Assembly: GCF_007559345.1 (NCBI RefSeq)
Contig: NZ_VMBH01000001.1
Span: 806,001 to 870,000, forward strand
Source of the DNA: Cardinium endosymbiont of Dermatophagoides farinae
GTDB taxonomy: Bacteria > Bacteroidota > Bacteroidia > Cytophagales > Amoebophilaceae
Direction: 5' to 3'
Length of the DNA stretch: 64,000 bases
Below the pieces are notes generated by a model. It did not search any database. It saw only the letters and a program-made list of their open reading frames with translations, and had not been told where the DNA came from. The number at the start of each line of letters is the position of its first letter. The stretch's first letter is position 1. The translations under genes were made by a program, and so were the position numbers. Positions 21,240 through 30,571 of the stretch are shown in pieces.

Positions 21240-22083
21240 ATGGAATATCTATCTGTGCACTATGTTTCCAGTGAGGTCTGGAGTGTTATGAAACAGGTTA
21301 CCAAGACTACAACAGAAATTGCGTTGTTCTTGCTGCCTACCTTTAAGCATTGATTTTTGCGTGCGATACATCAAAGAGGGATTAAATGAATCCAGTAGTA
21401 AATCGGCCATTATGGAAAATATCGCTAAAGGGATGGTATTGACGCTATTGTTCTGCCACTTCGAAGAGATCAATGGGCTATTAGATAGGATAACCAGCGC
21501 ACTAATTGATGAATTGGGCTTGAATCAGGCCATGCAAAAATATCTAGAAGCACAAAAAGAAAACCTAGAGAACAATCAAGCAGATGGGTTTTGGGGATCA
21601 GGTAACTATGTCATTCAATCGATACTCAATAAAATCAAAAATCTTGTATTGGGCTTTTTACAAATGTTTTCCAGAGGGGTAATGCATGCTATAAGGGGCC
21701 ATTTACTCGTTTTTTCTACCCAAATAGGGCCACTAGCCATTGCTATGAGTTCGCTTCCAGGTAGGTATCAAAAAATAGCCGCTAATTGGTTTAGCTTGCA
21801 CCTCTCTTTTTTTATGTGGGGGTTCACGATGGCTTTAATAGACCTAAGCATTATTCAGTTAAATATCAAAACGGTAGCGGGGTGCGATATGTTAAACTTA
21901 ATAGGAGCGGTAGCATTAGTAGCCATGTATTTAATTGTGGGCACCATTACTGGATTATATATAGGAGAAATGATGGGTGGCACGATCTTTACCACCGTAA
22001 CCAGTTTTGCTATACATCAAATTGTAGCAACTGGTAAACAGATCTATAAACTTAAAAAAGAGCGTTTCAATAAAAATGGTTAA
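21240..22083 (+). pseudogene. traJ: TraJ (VirB6-like) membrane channel protein, frameshifted
   Basis: It starts MEYLSVHYVSSEVWSVMKQV; that frame stops at 21353, and the remaining ~240 residues continue from about 21345 in another frame. Several helices follow, for example LSFFMWGFTMALIDLSIIQL and LIGAVALVAMYLIVGTITGL, typical of the polytopic VirB6/TraJ family that forms the inner-membrane base of the transfer channel. It follows TraG and precedes TraK, as in CTnDOT. Compare the copy at 62.6 kb. Confidence 0.78.
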
Positions 22084-22735
22084 CGTAGATGCATTCAATA
22101 GCTATAAGCTCAGCAGGCTGATTGGGCGTATACAATATTTATCTATAGGGGTTATCGCTATTTTAACGGGATTAAACTGTTTCTTTGCTACCAAATGGAT
22201 CGGTGCTATAAACAATGACTTAACCTATTTTGTAACGCCAGAAGGGAGCTATTGTAGTAGAAAAAGAAAACAATCGATTCGACGAGAACCCTTTGAAATA
22301 GAAAATTTTACCATTTGGTTTCTTAAAAATGCTTTTGAGAATAATGAATATACCTATCAAGCTAACTTACTGTCCTGTTTACAGGTTATGGATAAAAAAA
22401 GTGATCTGTTTCTAAAAAGCAAATACAATGAAGAAGAGGTATTTCAGGTATATAAAAGCTATAACGGTATATCCACTTTGTCAGTTGAACAGATAGAGAC
22501 CAACCTGATGGATTATCCATACGAAGTAGTAGCCTTTTACACGACTACTTTGCAGTTCTTGGGGTTAGAAGGCAAAAAGCTTAGCGGAATAGATCATAAA
22601 GAATTACCCGGAGGGGTCTATTTTAAAGTGAAAACAACCCACAGAAGCAAAGAAAATCCCTATGGATTACTCATTACTGAATTTACTTTTGTTGACCCTA
22701 AAAATAAGCGTGAATATGTGCAAAATAATACGTAA
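22076..22735 (+). CDS. traK: TraK-like (VirB8-type) conjugation protein
   Basis: 219 residues. One N-terminal membrane helix (LSIGVIAILTGLNCFFA) is followed by a periplasmic domain with PFEIENFTIWFLKNAFENNE, the topology of VirB8-type scaffold proteins. The position after TraJ matches TraK of Bacteroides elements. It overlaps TraJ by 8 bases and TraN by 20. This is the only complete TraK in the window; both others carry stops. Confidence 0.78.
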   Translation: MVNVDAFNSYKLSRLIGRIQYLSIGVIAILTGLNCFFATKWIGAINNDLTYFVTPEGSYCSRKRKQSIRREPFEIENFTIWFLKNAFENNEYTYQANLLSCLQVMDKKSDLFLKSKYNEEEVFQVYKSYNGISTLSVEQIETNLMDYPYEVVAFYTTTLQFLGLEGKKLSGIDHKELPGGVYFKVKTTHRSKENPYGLLITEFTFVDPKNKREYVQNNT

Positions 22736-23431
22736 CCTGCTAATAAGTTGTCTTTTTTGTTTGAACGCTCAAGCAAAAATAACCAGTTATAGTCCTTTAG
22801 AGGAGATACAAGTGGCCCATCGATTTTCCTCGATGCTATTGTTTGATGAGGCTATTAAAGAGGTCATTATGCCAAATAAAGATTATATCGCTAATATCAA
22901 CCAAAACATGGTCTTGTTGCGGGCTACCAAACCCAGTACGGGTGCTACTTCTATAGTGGTCACTTTTAAAAAGGGGAGTAAGGTCTTTAATGGCCTATTG
23001 CGATCTACCAATAAACCGCAAGAAGTCTATGATTTTACAAGTAAAGAGGAAGAAGAGGCTAGCCCCCATCCTACATTAGACCATCAGGTATTACAAAAAA
23101 TAAAACAGATTCAATCAATGGATCAAACCTATTTTAATATAGGCAAACATACCAGGTATTATGACCTTATACTTACCAATTTATTTCATGATGAGGAGTA
23201 TACCTACCTAAAAGTATATTTAGAGAACAAAACAGGTCTAACCTTTGAACTCTTTGAAACCAATTTCCAGCACTACAATAGTAAAAAAAGTAGAAAGTTT
23301 TACCACGCTATACTACATCTACTAATGGCAAACTATTAGTCCACTTTGTGGAACAATCTGGTAGTCGTTTGGTGAACCTATCTATACCTGCGCGTCTACT
23401 TTTAGAAGCACCCTACTATGGTAAAGCGTAA
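22716..23431 (+). pseudogene. traN: TraN-like (DUF4138/VirB9-type) protein with frameshift or deletion
   Basis: Start at ATG 22716, giving MCKIIRNLLISCLFCLNAQA, a signal peptide; the frame is open farther upstream but lacks such a start. The mature part has repeated beta strands (NMVLLRATKPSTGATSIVVT). The first frame stops at 23339, while a second one reads HFVEQSGSRLVNLSIPARLL to a stop at 23431, matching the end of the copy at 52.5 kb. A segment is missing near 23290. VirB9-type proteins form the outer-membrane core complex. Confidence 0.72.
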
Positions 23432-24257
23432 ATATCTATTATTGGTTGTCATTGGTACTATTGTAACCTTTGGAAAGATCTTTGTGGGAAAACGCAAAAT
23501 AGAAAATTTTAACCCTGTAAACGTCAAAGTACCGGATTTTCAAGAGATTAAAAAGAATGATGCCAAAACATTACTCGACGAGTATGATGAAGAGCTATCT
23601 GGTAAAAAAGAATCGCTCCTAAAGAAAACTTCTAGAAAGGGGATCTCATCACTAGCTGGCCTCTTTAACCTAAAACCTTTAGAAAAACCTAAAAAGCCTA
23701 AAAAAAAGCAAACTATGTTTACGAAATTACCTAAAAAAACTACTGTTCAAACAGCACCAAGCCAGGGTTTTATTTCCTATCAAGACAACCCAAAAGAAGA
23801 AATTTTGAATACCTTCTACCGTGTCCACTTAGAGGAAAATCAAAAAGTAACAGACGAAAGTGCTGTAATCCTTAAACTAGAAGAAAACGGTATCATCGAC
23901 GAAACGGTGTTGCCAGCGGGTACGGTTTTATACGGCAAAGCTAAATTTGCTAAAAATAGAATATTAGTAGCCATACATGTAGCCCAATATCTAGACAGGG
24001 CCTTTCCGATCTCTCTATCTTGTTACGATACTGATTTCCTACCTGGCCTCTTCTGCGAAGGTGTAAATCCTATTATTGAAAACAACAGTCATAAAGTATT
24101 GGATATGGTCACCGATCAAGTCGATTCGGGCTTAGCCAGTGAAGTCAGTAAAATGGCTACCCAATTCGTTAAAGATGTAACCAAAACCAAGTCCTTTAAA
24201 CTGCATAAAGGTAGAGAGGTATATGTTTGTGCAGGAAAACAATTAAAAAATAAATGA
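23418..24257 (+). CDS. traM: TraM-like (VirB10-type) conjugation protein
   Basis: 279 residues. An N-terminal membrane anchor (YLLLVVIGTIVTFGKIFVG) is followed by a basic, Pro/Lys-rich linker (about 60-110) and a C-terminal VirB10-type domain from about 140. That domain has VLPAGTVLYGKAKFAKNRIL, ISLSCYDTDFLPGLFCEG and VYVCAGK. It spans the envelope and links inner and outer complexes. Its start overlaps the TraN end and its stop overlaps the next gene by 4 bases. A C-terminal duplicate lies at 32430-32708. Confidence 0.82.
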   Translation: MVKRKYLLLVVIGTIVTFGKIFVGKRKIENFNPVNVKVPDFQEIKKNDAKTLLDEYDEELSGKKESLLKKTSRKGISSLAGLFNLKPLEKPKKPKKKQTMFTKLPKKTTVQTAPSQGFISYQDNPKEEILNTFYRVHLEENQKVTDESAVILKLEENGIIDETVLPAGTVLYGKAKFAKNRILVAIHVAQYLDRAFPISLSCYDTDFLPGLFCEGVNPIIENNSHKVLDMVTDQVDSGLASEVSKMATQFVKDVTKTKSFKLHKGREVYVCAGKQLKNK

Positions 24258-25186
24258 AAAAATATTTATGGGTAGTATTTCTATCAACCGCTACTGTAGC
24301 TTACGCAGGAGATAAATGGGATAAGGCCAAAGAGACCCTGAAAGATGTGGTGAATAGTACGTTAGATTATATACCATTCGGCAATACGATCAAAAAACTA
24401 TTTGGCAAGCAAGATAAACAAGTAGACCTTCTAAAAACGATTGCAAAAACAGAACAAAGCACCTTTGATAAAATCAGAGATAGTGCCCGAACAGCTATGG
24501 AAACCAAAAGAGCCATAGAAAAGGCTGGTAGAGCGGTAAGAGATGCGGTTAACTTAGGTAAGAAACTCAAAAATATGAGTTTTAAAAAAATGATCTTAGG
24601 TCAAACAGAAGATCTATTGGGCATTAGTTTAAACCCTGCTCGGTATATACCGGAAACAAAATATACCAATAAACTTAAAAAGAACATGAAATATAGCTGT
24701 GCAAGAGAAAAACAAACCATTCATTCAGTGAATAGATTTCTGAAAAATACAGGTAAATTAGTAGGCATCAAGGCAGCAAATGGGAAATATACCGATTTGA
24801 AAAAACTTAATAAAGAGATCGAAAAATCGATTCAATATGATCGTACGGTCGGGGAATATGCCCATACCAAACAGCTACTCCTAGCAGACGCTTACCAAAG
24901 AGAAGCCGATGAGTTACTAGCCAATAATAAAGAGATTCAGTATTTATTAGATGATGATGCAGCGGGTCTTAAAGTCAATGAACGGCTAGCAGCTTATAAT
25001 CTGCTGCAAAAAAATATCATTTCCTCAACAAAACTTAAAGAAAAAGCTGTAAAATTACGAGAGAAGGCTTCTACTTTAACTAAAGTTGACCAGCAAGTTA
25101 TCGCAGCAGAACAAGATAGGCTTACTTGGAAAAGTATGGTAACATACGAAATCAATGAAAGAGAGAGAAAAAGAAACTTAAAATAG
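24254..25186 (+). CDS. Periplasmic helical transfer protein (VirB5/TraI-like)
   Basis: 310 residues starting MKKYLWVVFLSTATVAYAGD, a clear signal peptide. The mature protein is mostly charged helix, with a conserved block ILGQTEDLLGISLNPARYIP near 115-135 shared with the homologues at 45.2 and 53.4 kb, and few Cys. Helical secreted proteins beside VirB10 suggest a VirB5-type minor pilus protein, as proposed for TraI of Bacteroides elements, but that is position plus fold, not a sequence match. It overlaps TraM by 4 bases. Confidence 0.6.
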   Translation: MKKYLWVVFLSTATVAYAGDKWDKAKETLKDVVNSTLDYIPFGNTIKKLFGKQDKQVDLLKTIAKTEQSTFDKIRDSARTAMETKRAIEKAGRAVRDAVNLGKKLKNMSFKKMILGQTEDLLGISLNPARYIPETKYTNKLKKNMKYSCAREKQTIHSVNRFLKNTGKLVGIKAANGKYTDLKKLNKEIEKSIQYDRTVGEYAHTKQLLLADAYQREADELLANNKEIQYLLDDDAAGLKVNERLAAYNLLQKNIISSTKLKEKAVKLREKASTLTKVDQQVIAAEQDRLTWKSMVTYEINERERKRNLK

Positions 25187-25191
25187 ACAAA

Positions 25192-26862
25192 ATGATGCGT
25201 AAGATAGATGCACTGCCTATTGGCTATTCAGATGTTGAAAGGGTTATCCGAACAGGCTACTATGTAGATAAAACTCGATATGCACAAGAGCTAATAGAAA
25301 AAGAAAATCCTATTTTCATAGCCCGGCCTCGCAGATTTGGGAAATCGCTATTTATCAATACACTGGCTACTATAGCTAGTGGAGAAAAAGAGATTTTTAA
25401 AGATTATCATATAGGTAAACCAGAAAATGGGTATCAATGGAAGAAATATCCGGTGATTGATTTGGATTTTTCAGGTGTATCTAATAACACACCTGAAGAA
25501 CTAAGCGCATCTATTAAAATGGTACTAAAAGAAATAGCCTTTTCATATAATGTAAAAATAGAAGATGCTACCGTGAAAGATGCGCTACGTAGTCTAGTGC
25601 TACAACTCTTAAACCTAGAAGATACTATAGAAAGCAAGGAAAGTATAAAATCTGTTTATGAATCCAAAATAGTAGTATTGATAGACGAATACGATGCACC
25701 TATAGTTCATCTAACAAAAGGCTCAGATCTAGAAAAATCCAATATTAAAGTCATGAAAGATTTCTTTATGACTTTAAAATCCCTTAACAAACATTTTCAA
25801 TTTACCTTTATCACTGGGGTTAGTAAGTTTAGTTTATCTGATGTGTTTTCAGGGGCTAATCATTTAGACGATATTACTATTTCCAAAGATGCTGATGCCA
25901 TGTTTGGATATACGCAAGAAGAGATCGTAACTATATTCTCAAAAAACTTACAAGATATTGCTAAAAAATGGAGTGTAAAAGAAAATAAAAAAGTTACTAA
26001 ATCAGAAGTTATGAGTGGTATTGCGACTTATTACAATGGTTATAAGTTCCATCAAGATGGTGTAAGTGTGTATAATCCCTGGTCTACGTTAAAGTTTTTA
26101 AACAGTAGTGAACTAGAAAACTACTGGTACGAATCAGGCAGCCCAACTATCCTCATTAACCAGATGCTAGCAGACCCTGATAGATTTCAGTTAGATGCAC
26201 TACCTATTGATGCCTATAGACATCAGTTAATGTATACAGGCAGCAGGAATGAGATTAGTTTAAAAGCCCTGATGTTTCAAACCGGCTACCTAACAATAGA
26301 TAGTTATGGGCCATCTACAGGCGTTTATAAGCTCAAGTTTCCTAATCAAGAAATAGCAAAAGCTTTTCATCAAACGATCCAAGATAGCTTAGAACGGCGT
26401 GTTAAAGACTATTTTCTATCCATACAAGATCAAATAAAAAGCGCTTTACAAACAAAAGACATTGAGTCCTTTATTATCGCCATTAATATAGCCTTTGCTA
26501 GCATCCCTTACTATATCACTAGTAAAACGGAAAAAGATTATCACAGTAACCTCCATATGTTACTCTATGGTCTAAACTGCTTAGAGGGTATTAATAGTCA
26601 TATGGCTAGTGAAGCTTCTTCTAGCAAAGGTAGGGCTGATATAGTACTAACTATTGGTAGCATCGTCTATATTATAGAAATCAAGTATAAATCGAGTGGT
26701 AAAGTAGCTTTACAACAAATTAAAGATAATCGCTATTATACTTCCTATCTATTGAAAGCCAAAGAGATTATCTTATTGGGTATTAACTTTGACGAAGCAT
26801 CAAAATCTATAGATAGCTGGGCACATGAAACCGTAAACAGAGCAGCGCATCTAAAAAAATAA
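25192..26862 (+). CDS. AAA-ATPase-like protein with C-terminal PD-(D/E)XK domain
   Basis: 556 residues, full length for this family (AAA-ATPase-like plus DUF1703). It starts MMRKIDALPIGYSDVERVIR; the P-loop-like ARPRRFGKSLF is at 44-54 and Walker B VVLIDEYDAP at 161-170. The C-terminal nuclease fold has GRADIVL and IYIIEIKYKSSGK near 478-505. These proteins are often expanded in obligate symbionts and genomes rich in mobile elements; the function is unproven. It directly follows the tra operon (5 bases). Copies lie at 30572-32214 and, truncated, in both inverted repeats. Confidence 0.88.
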   Translation: MMRKIDALPIGYSDVERVIRTGYYVDKTRYAQELIEKENPIFIARPRRFGKSLFINTLATIASGEKEIFKDYHIGKPENGYQWKKYPVIDLDFSGVSNNTPEELSASIKMVLKEIAFSYNVKIEDATVKDALRSLVLQLLNLEDTIESKESIKSVYESKIVVLIDEYDAPIVHLTKGSDLEKSNIKVMKDFFMTLKSLNKHFQFTFITGVSKFSLSDVFSGANHLDDITISKDADAMFGYTQEEIVTIFSKNLQDIAKKWSVKENKKVTKSEVMSGIATYYNGYKFHQDGVSVYNPWSTLKFLNSSELENYWYESGSPTILINQMLADPDRFQLDALPIDAYRHQLMYTGSRNEISLKALMFQTGYLTIDSYGPSTGVYKLKFPNQEIAKAFHQTIQDSLERRVKDYFLSIQDQIKSALQTKDIESFIIAINIAFASIPYYITSKTEKDYHSNLHMLLYGLNCLEGINSHMASEASSSKGRADIVLTIGSIVYIIEIKYKSSGKVALQQIKDNRYYTSYLLKAKEIILLGINFDEASKSIDSWAHETVNRAAHLKK

Positions 26863-27084
26863 AATCAGTGGCTTTATAAATTTTATAAAAACAACGTAAC
26901 ACCACTACAACTACACAAAATAGTACTACTTTTTCCCATACAGTTTACATATAAATGTAGGCTACTTTTTCAAAAGTATAGCACACTATACTTTACTACG
27001 TAAAGTGTATCCACACAAACGCTCTATATCTCCAATTTCGTTAATCTATAATCAAGCAAAGGGGAAAGAAATTTCCCATGATTT

Positions 27085-27285
27085 ATGCAGCAATATACGA
27101 TACAACCCATACAATATGTCGTACTACACATCACTAAATATAAAGAAACAGGCAGAATAGGCACACATATAGACAGAAAAAATTTGACTCAAAATGTAGC
27201 ACACTTTAAAAGCGATATAGACCCAGCAATGCGTGAATTATTGGGACCACATATTGATCATACACGTTGTAGTATGCATGCTTGA
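27085..27285 (+). pseudogene. N-terminal fragment of a MobV/Pre-type relaxase
   Basis: 66 residues: QYVVLHITKYKETGRIGTHI followed by DRKNLTQNVAHFKSDIDPAM. The start YVVLH, then a Lys-rich stretch and THIDR, resembles the N-terminus of MobV (Pre/Mob) relaxases, which nick DNA at oriT. The frame ends after this segment, and the catalytic His and Tyr regions downstream are absent. If correct, this is the only relaxase trace in the window. Confidence 0.4.
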
Positions 27286-27360
27286 TTGATTTTAAGATTT
27301 GATCCGAGTGGGGCTAGTTTCTATTTTTTAGGTGTCCAAACCTCAAAAAAAATAAATTTT

Positions 27361-27388
27361 TTAGCCTTCTTCGGGAGGCTTTTTTTAT
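27361..27388 (+). terminator. Rho-independent terminator
   Basis: AGCCTTC-TTCG-GGAGGCT forms a 7-bp stem (one G-T pair) with a TTCG tetraloop and is followed by TTTTTTT. It lies ~75 bases after the relaxase fragment and could end its transcript or that of the tra/AAA operon. Confidence 0.82.
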
Positions 27389-27637
27389 GCCCTTCGAATG
27401 GATAATTTTTATTGTTAAATAGTCACCATGCTTCGACAGTGCTTTACAAAATTTATAAATACTTAATAATGAGCCTTTTATACATTACTTTCTTCCATAA
27501 TTCTATTTAACATAATATTAATTATATAACAAATACAGGAAAGGAATAAGCCAATGAAATGCTGGTTCATTATATCATAGAAACAGAAATCTGTTTAACC
27601 TGTCTCTACATATTACCTAATTAATGGTAAAAAAGTT
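27389..27637. other. AT-rich leader before the HD gene
   Basis: About 250 bases between the terminator and the HD gene with no gene-like frame; presumably it holds that gene's promoter. Confidence 0.4.
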
Positions 27638-28276
27638 ATGCGGGTTAAGCGATATCTTACCGATGACTTATCTAATAAGGTAGCAGAAACTGATGAAAGT
27701 TTAATTCAAGAAAAAGAGCTCATTAGTCTGCTTGTAAACAAAACAACTTTAACTGAGCAAAAGGTAACTGAAACCATTAATTTTATTAAGAACGCACATG
27801 GCAATACGATACGTAAGTCAGGTGAGCCTTATTATACCCACCCTATGGAGGTAGCTAAGATTGTATTAGAGGCTACAAATAATGCTGATACCATTTTGGC
27901 TGCTCTATTGCATGATGTAGTAGAGGATACAATGGTTACATTGGAGCAAATCGAACTACTATATGGAATGGAAGTTGCTTATATAGTAGACATGGTTACG
28001 TATTATAATACTTATGGTTATCGATGGAAATTAGATCATTCAGATAGTCAAATTATATTAAATCAGTGTAAGGACATTCGTGTCGTTCAGATTAAATTAG
28101 CTGATAGGCTGCATAATCTAAGAACTATATCTGTAAGAAAGCTAGCAGACCAAAAAAGAATAGCCAAAGATACTATAGACTTTTATATTCCATGGTCCAA
28201 AAAAAATAATATTTTAATCTGGTTATCAGAAATAGAGCATATATGTGAGCAGATTTTACATACTAATCCTACATAG
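27638..28276 (+). CDS. Stand-alone RelA/SpoT-type HD hydrolase (small alarmone hydrolase-like)
   Basis: 212 residues. The HD domain is complete: Lys/Arg-rich KSGEPYYTHPMEV with His68, LLHDVVEDT with His92, Asp93, Glu96 and Asp97, and IKLADRLHNLRT with Asp156. In SpoT and Mesh1-type enzymes these residues bind Mn2+ and remove the 3' pyrophosphate of (p)ppGpp. There is no synthetase or TGS domain, so it is hydrolase-only. An SSS symporter gene follows 340 bases downstream on the same strand. A degenerate relative is joined to a symporter at 5.8-9.4 kb. Confidence 0.85.
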   Translation: MRVKRYLTDDLSNKVAETDESLIQEKELISLLVNKTTLTEQKVTETINFIKNAHGNTIRKSGEPYYTHPMEVAKIVLEATNNADTILAALLHDVVEDTMVTLEQIELLYGMEVAYIVDMVTYYNTYGYRWKLDHSDSQIILNQCKDIRVVQIKLADRLHNLRTISVRKLADQKRIAKDTIDFYIPWSKKNNILIWLSEIEHICEQILHTNPT

Positions 28277-28612
28277 TCGTCCCTGAAGTGTTAATGTGAG
28301 CTTGGGGGTAATTTGTTTTTAATTTGATAATCATAAAAATTACAACTATACATCCAACGAATCGGGAGATGAAAACTGGTGTAATACTACTGTGCCATTT
28401 ATCAACATTACAAGTCCGTTGCAATAGAAAATTATACAGGTTTTTTTCTTGTAAATCTATTCTTAATTCAGACATTTTTATAATTTTATAATAAGGAATA
28501 ATCTTTATTTATGTACTTTTTAGGACTTATACGAAACTATTAGATAAAATTTTTCATATAGTCAAGATACTGTTTTGTTAGATTTTCAGTTTCGAATAAA
28601 CATTATTGAGCA
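28277..28612. other. Gap between the HD gene and the symporter
   Basis: About 335 bases. A minus-strand frame (28475-28269, 68 residues, one hydrophobic segment) overlaps the HD stop; it has no recognisable family and may be chance. No terminator is seen. Confidence 0.35.
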
Positions 28613-29921
28613 TTGATCATGATATTATATAACACACCACTGCTAATGGTATTGGTCTTTTTGGGATTGAACCTAGTCTTAGGCCTTTATTGTACCAATA
28701 AAACAACCACATTTCGCCAATACGCTGTTGGTAATAAGCGGTTTAAAACTGCTACCTTGGTGCTTACAGTATTGGCTACAACTTTTGGAGGAGGAACGTT
28801 GATGTGTACTATGCCTAGTTATTATAATTTTGGTATAGAATACATAATTCCACTAATAGGTACTTGCGCCAATATTTGGATGATCAGTCTACTGGGACTG
28901 CGTATGGGTCCATTTATGAAGCACCTTTCTATTGCAGAAACGATAGGTAACGTATATGGTAAGTATCCTAGGGTTATTGCCGCTTTATTGGGTATCTGTT
29001 TTTCTATTGGTGTTCTTGCTATGCAGATCAATGTAATGTCCTATGCTATAGGCGTGTGCATAGATTCTGTTGACCCTCGTATCGTAACATTACTAGCCAC
29101 CTTAATCTTTATAGTTTATGATATGCTTGGCGGTGTTCGTGCCATTACTATTACTGATATATTCCAGTTTATCATATCTATAGTTATTATTGCCTTGCTT
29201 ACAAGCCTACAAAGTTTTCTTTCGTGTAATGCTTTGCAGCTTTGTTATGTTAGGTTCTATTGTAACAATTAGCCTACTTGTTTTTGTGTGTAATCCAACG
29301 CTACAAAGAGTAGAAATTTGGCCATATATATTAACCCATATCCCATATGTTTATAAAGGATGTTTGGTAATTTGTATCCTAGGGATGGCCATATCGACAG
29401 CTGATTCAATCTTACACACTGCTACCATTATGGCTTGCCATGATCTAGTGAAACCTATCCGAGATGTGGAAGCAGTACTTGATGTGAAACAGCTTCGCTT
29501 AGTTAGGTTAACTACATTAGTTATTGGCCTATTGGCTATGACCCTGACGGTTTACTATCCTGGTATATTTCAATTAAATATTTTTGTTTTTGGCTATGCG
29601 TTGCCATTTTTTATAGTAACAGTAGTTCCTCCTTTTATATTAGCCGTTTTTGGCTTCCGCGGTAGTTCTCTTACAGCTTTGATTGGGATGACTACAGGTA
29701 TACTAGTTGCCTTAGTTTTTGAAAAGTGTGTTGAGCATAAAGTAGCAAATTTTTATGAATCTTTTGGCGTGATGGCCAATGGAATAGCTATGATGGTTGC
29801 ACACTATCTACTACCACAACCACCCGGTAAGGGGTGGGTTGAAAAAGATCACAAACTAAGAAGAATAGAACAGCTGATACGAGTATTTAAAATACATAAA
29901 AAAAAGATAGACCTAGAGTAG
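28613..29921 (+). pseudogene. SSS symporter with internal deletion
   Basis: The first part (28613-29272) runs from MIMILYNTPLLMVLVFLGL through FRQYAVGNKRF to the VRAITITDIFQF motif. The second part (from 29190, another frame) resumes at QAYKVFFRVMLCSF and ends PGKGWV and a basic tail like the other symporters. Relative to the 1.8 kb copy, ~75 residues between IIIALL and the QA-KVF motif are missing and the frame is lost near 29195. Both halves are otherwise well conserved, so the deletion is probably recent. Confidence 0.85.
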
Positions 29922-30114
29922 GTTTATCCTAGTACATCGGGTCAGCTTGTATATTGGATTGTTCTTTGTATATCTTAAAAACTGCTACTTGGACCATCGG
30001 GTCACGCATGGCCATAAAGTTGCGGTTTTTCTTTGATCCATGATTTCTTTATCGACTACTGGTTAAGATTCGACATACTGAAAGCAGATAGCTTGAATTG
30101 TCTTATTAAACGAG

Positions 30115-30538
30115 CGTTATTTCTTTTGGGACAAGTTGGCTAACGCACAGGATGAACCATCTTTTAGTGAACTTAACATTAATAAAAATTTTGGTATATA
30201 CCCCAGAAAAAAGGACTTAAGTATAAGTCCAAACCCTGACATAGTGGTGTCTTATAAGGCAAAAGATAGTAGGTTATCACAAGATGAATAAGAATGGGTC
30301 CAAAAGCTACGCGAATATGGATATGATATCAAAGCAGATGGTACTTATAATGATTCAGTCCGAAGAGGTATTTTAGCATTTAAAATACACCATTCTGGTG
30401 ATGATATACTTCGTACTGATGCTTCACATAAGGATTGGGAAAAAAATATATCATGGAAAGGAAGGAGCTCTTTTATATCAGTTTGATGCGAACGATGGTA
30501 AATATCTAGATGATCTATTAGATCAGTTTTCTAAATAG
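30115..30538 (+). pseudogene. C-terminal remnant of an N-acetylmuramoyl-L-alanine amidase
   Basis: The frame reads YFFWDKLANA, NFGIYPRKKDLSI, a stop, then WVQKLREYGYDIKADG, SVRRGILAFKIHHSGD and, after another shift, DANDGKYLDDLLDQFSK. The order F-x-W-(K/D)-x-L-A, GI-x-P, a YGY repeat, then (A/L)F-(Q/K)-x-H fits AmiD-type amidases with a peptidoglycan-binding tail. The catalytic N-terminal domain is not present. Probably a remnant of a cell-wall hydrolase. Confidence 0.5.
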
Positions 30539-30571
30539 TTTCTTCAATAGGCTTTTATAAATCCATAGGCT

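Noticed and set aside
28269-28475. 68-residue minus-strand frame with one hydrophobic segment
   Set aside because: Overlaps the HD gene stop, has no family resemblance and no duplicate elsewhere.
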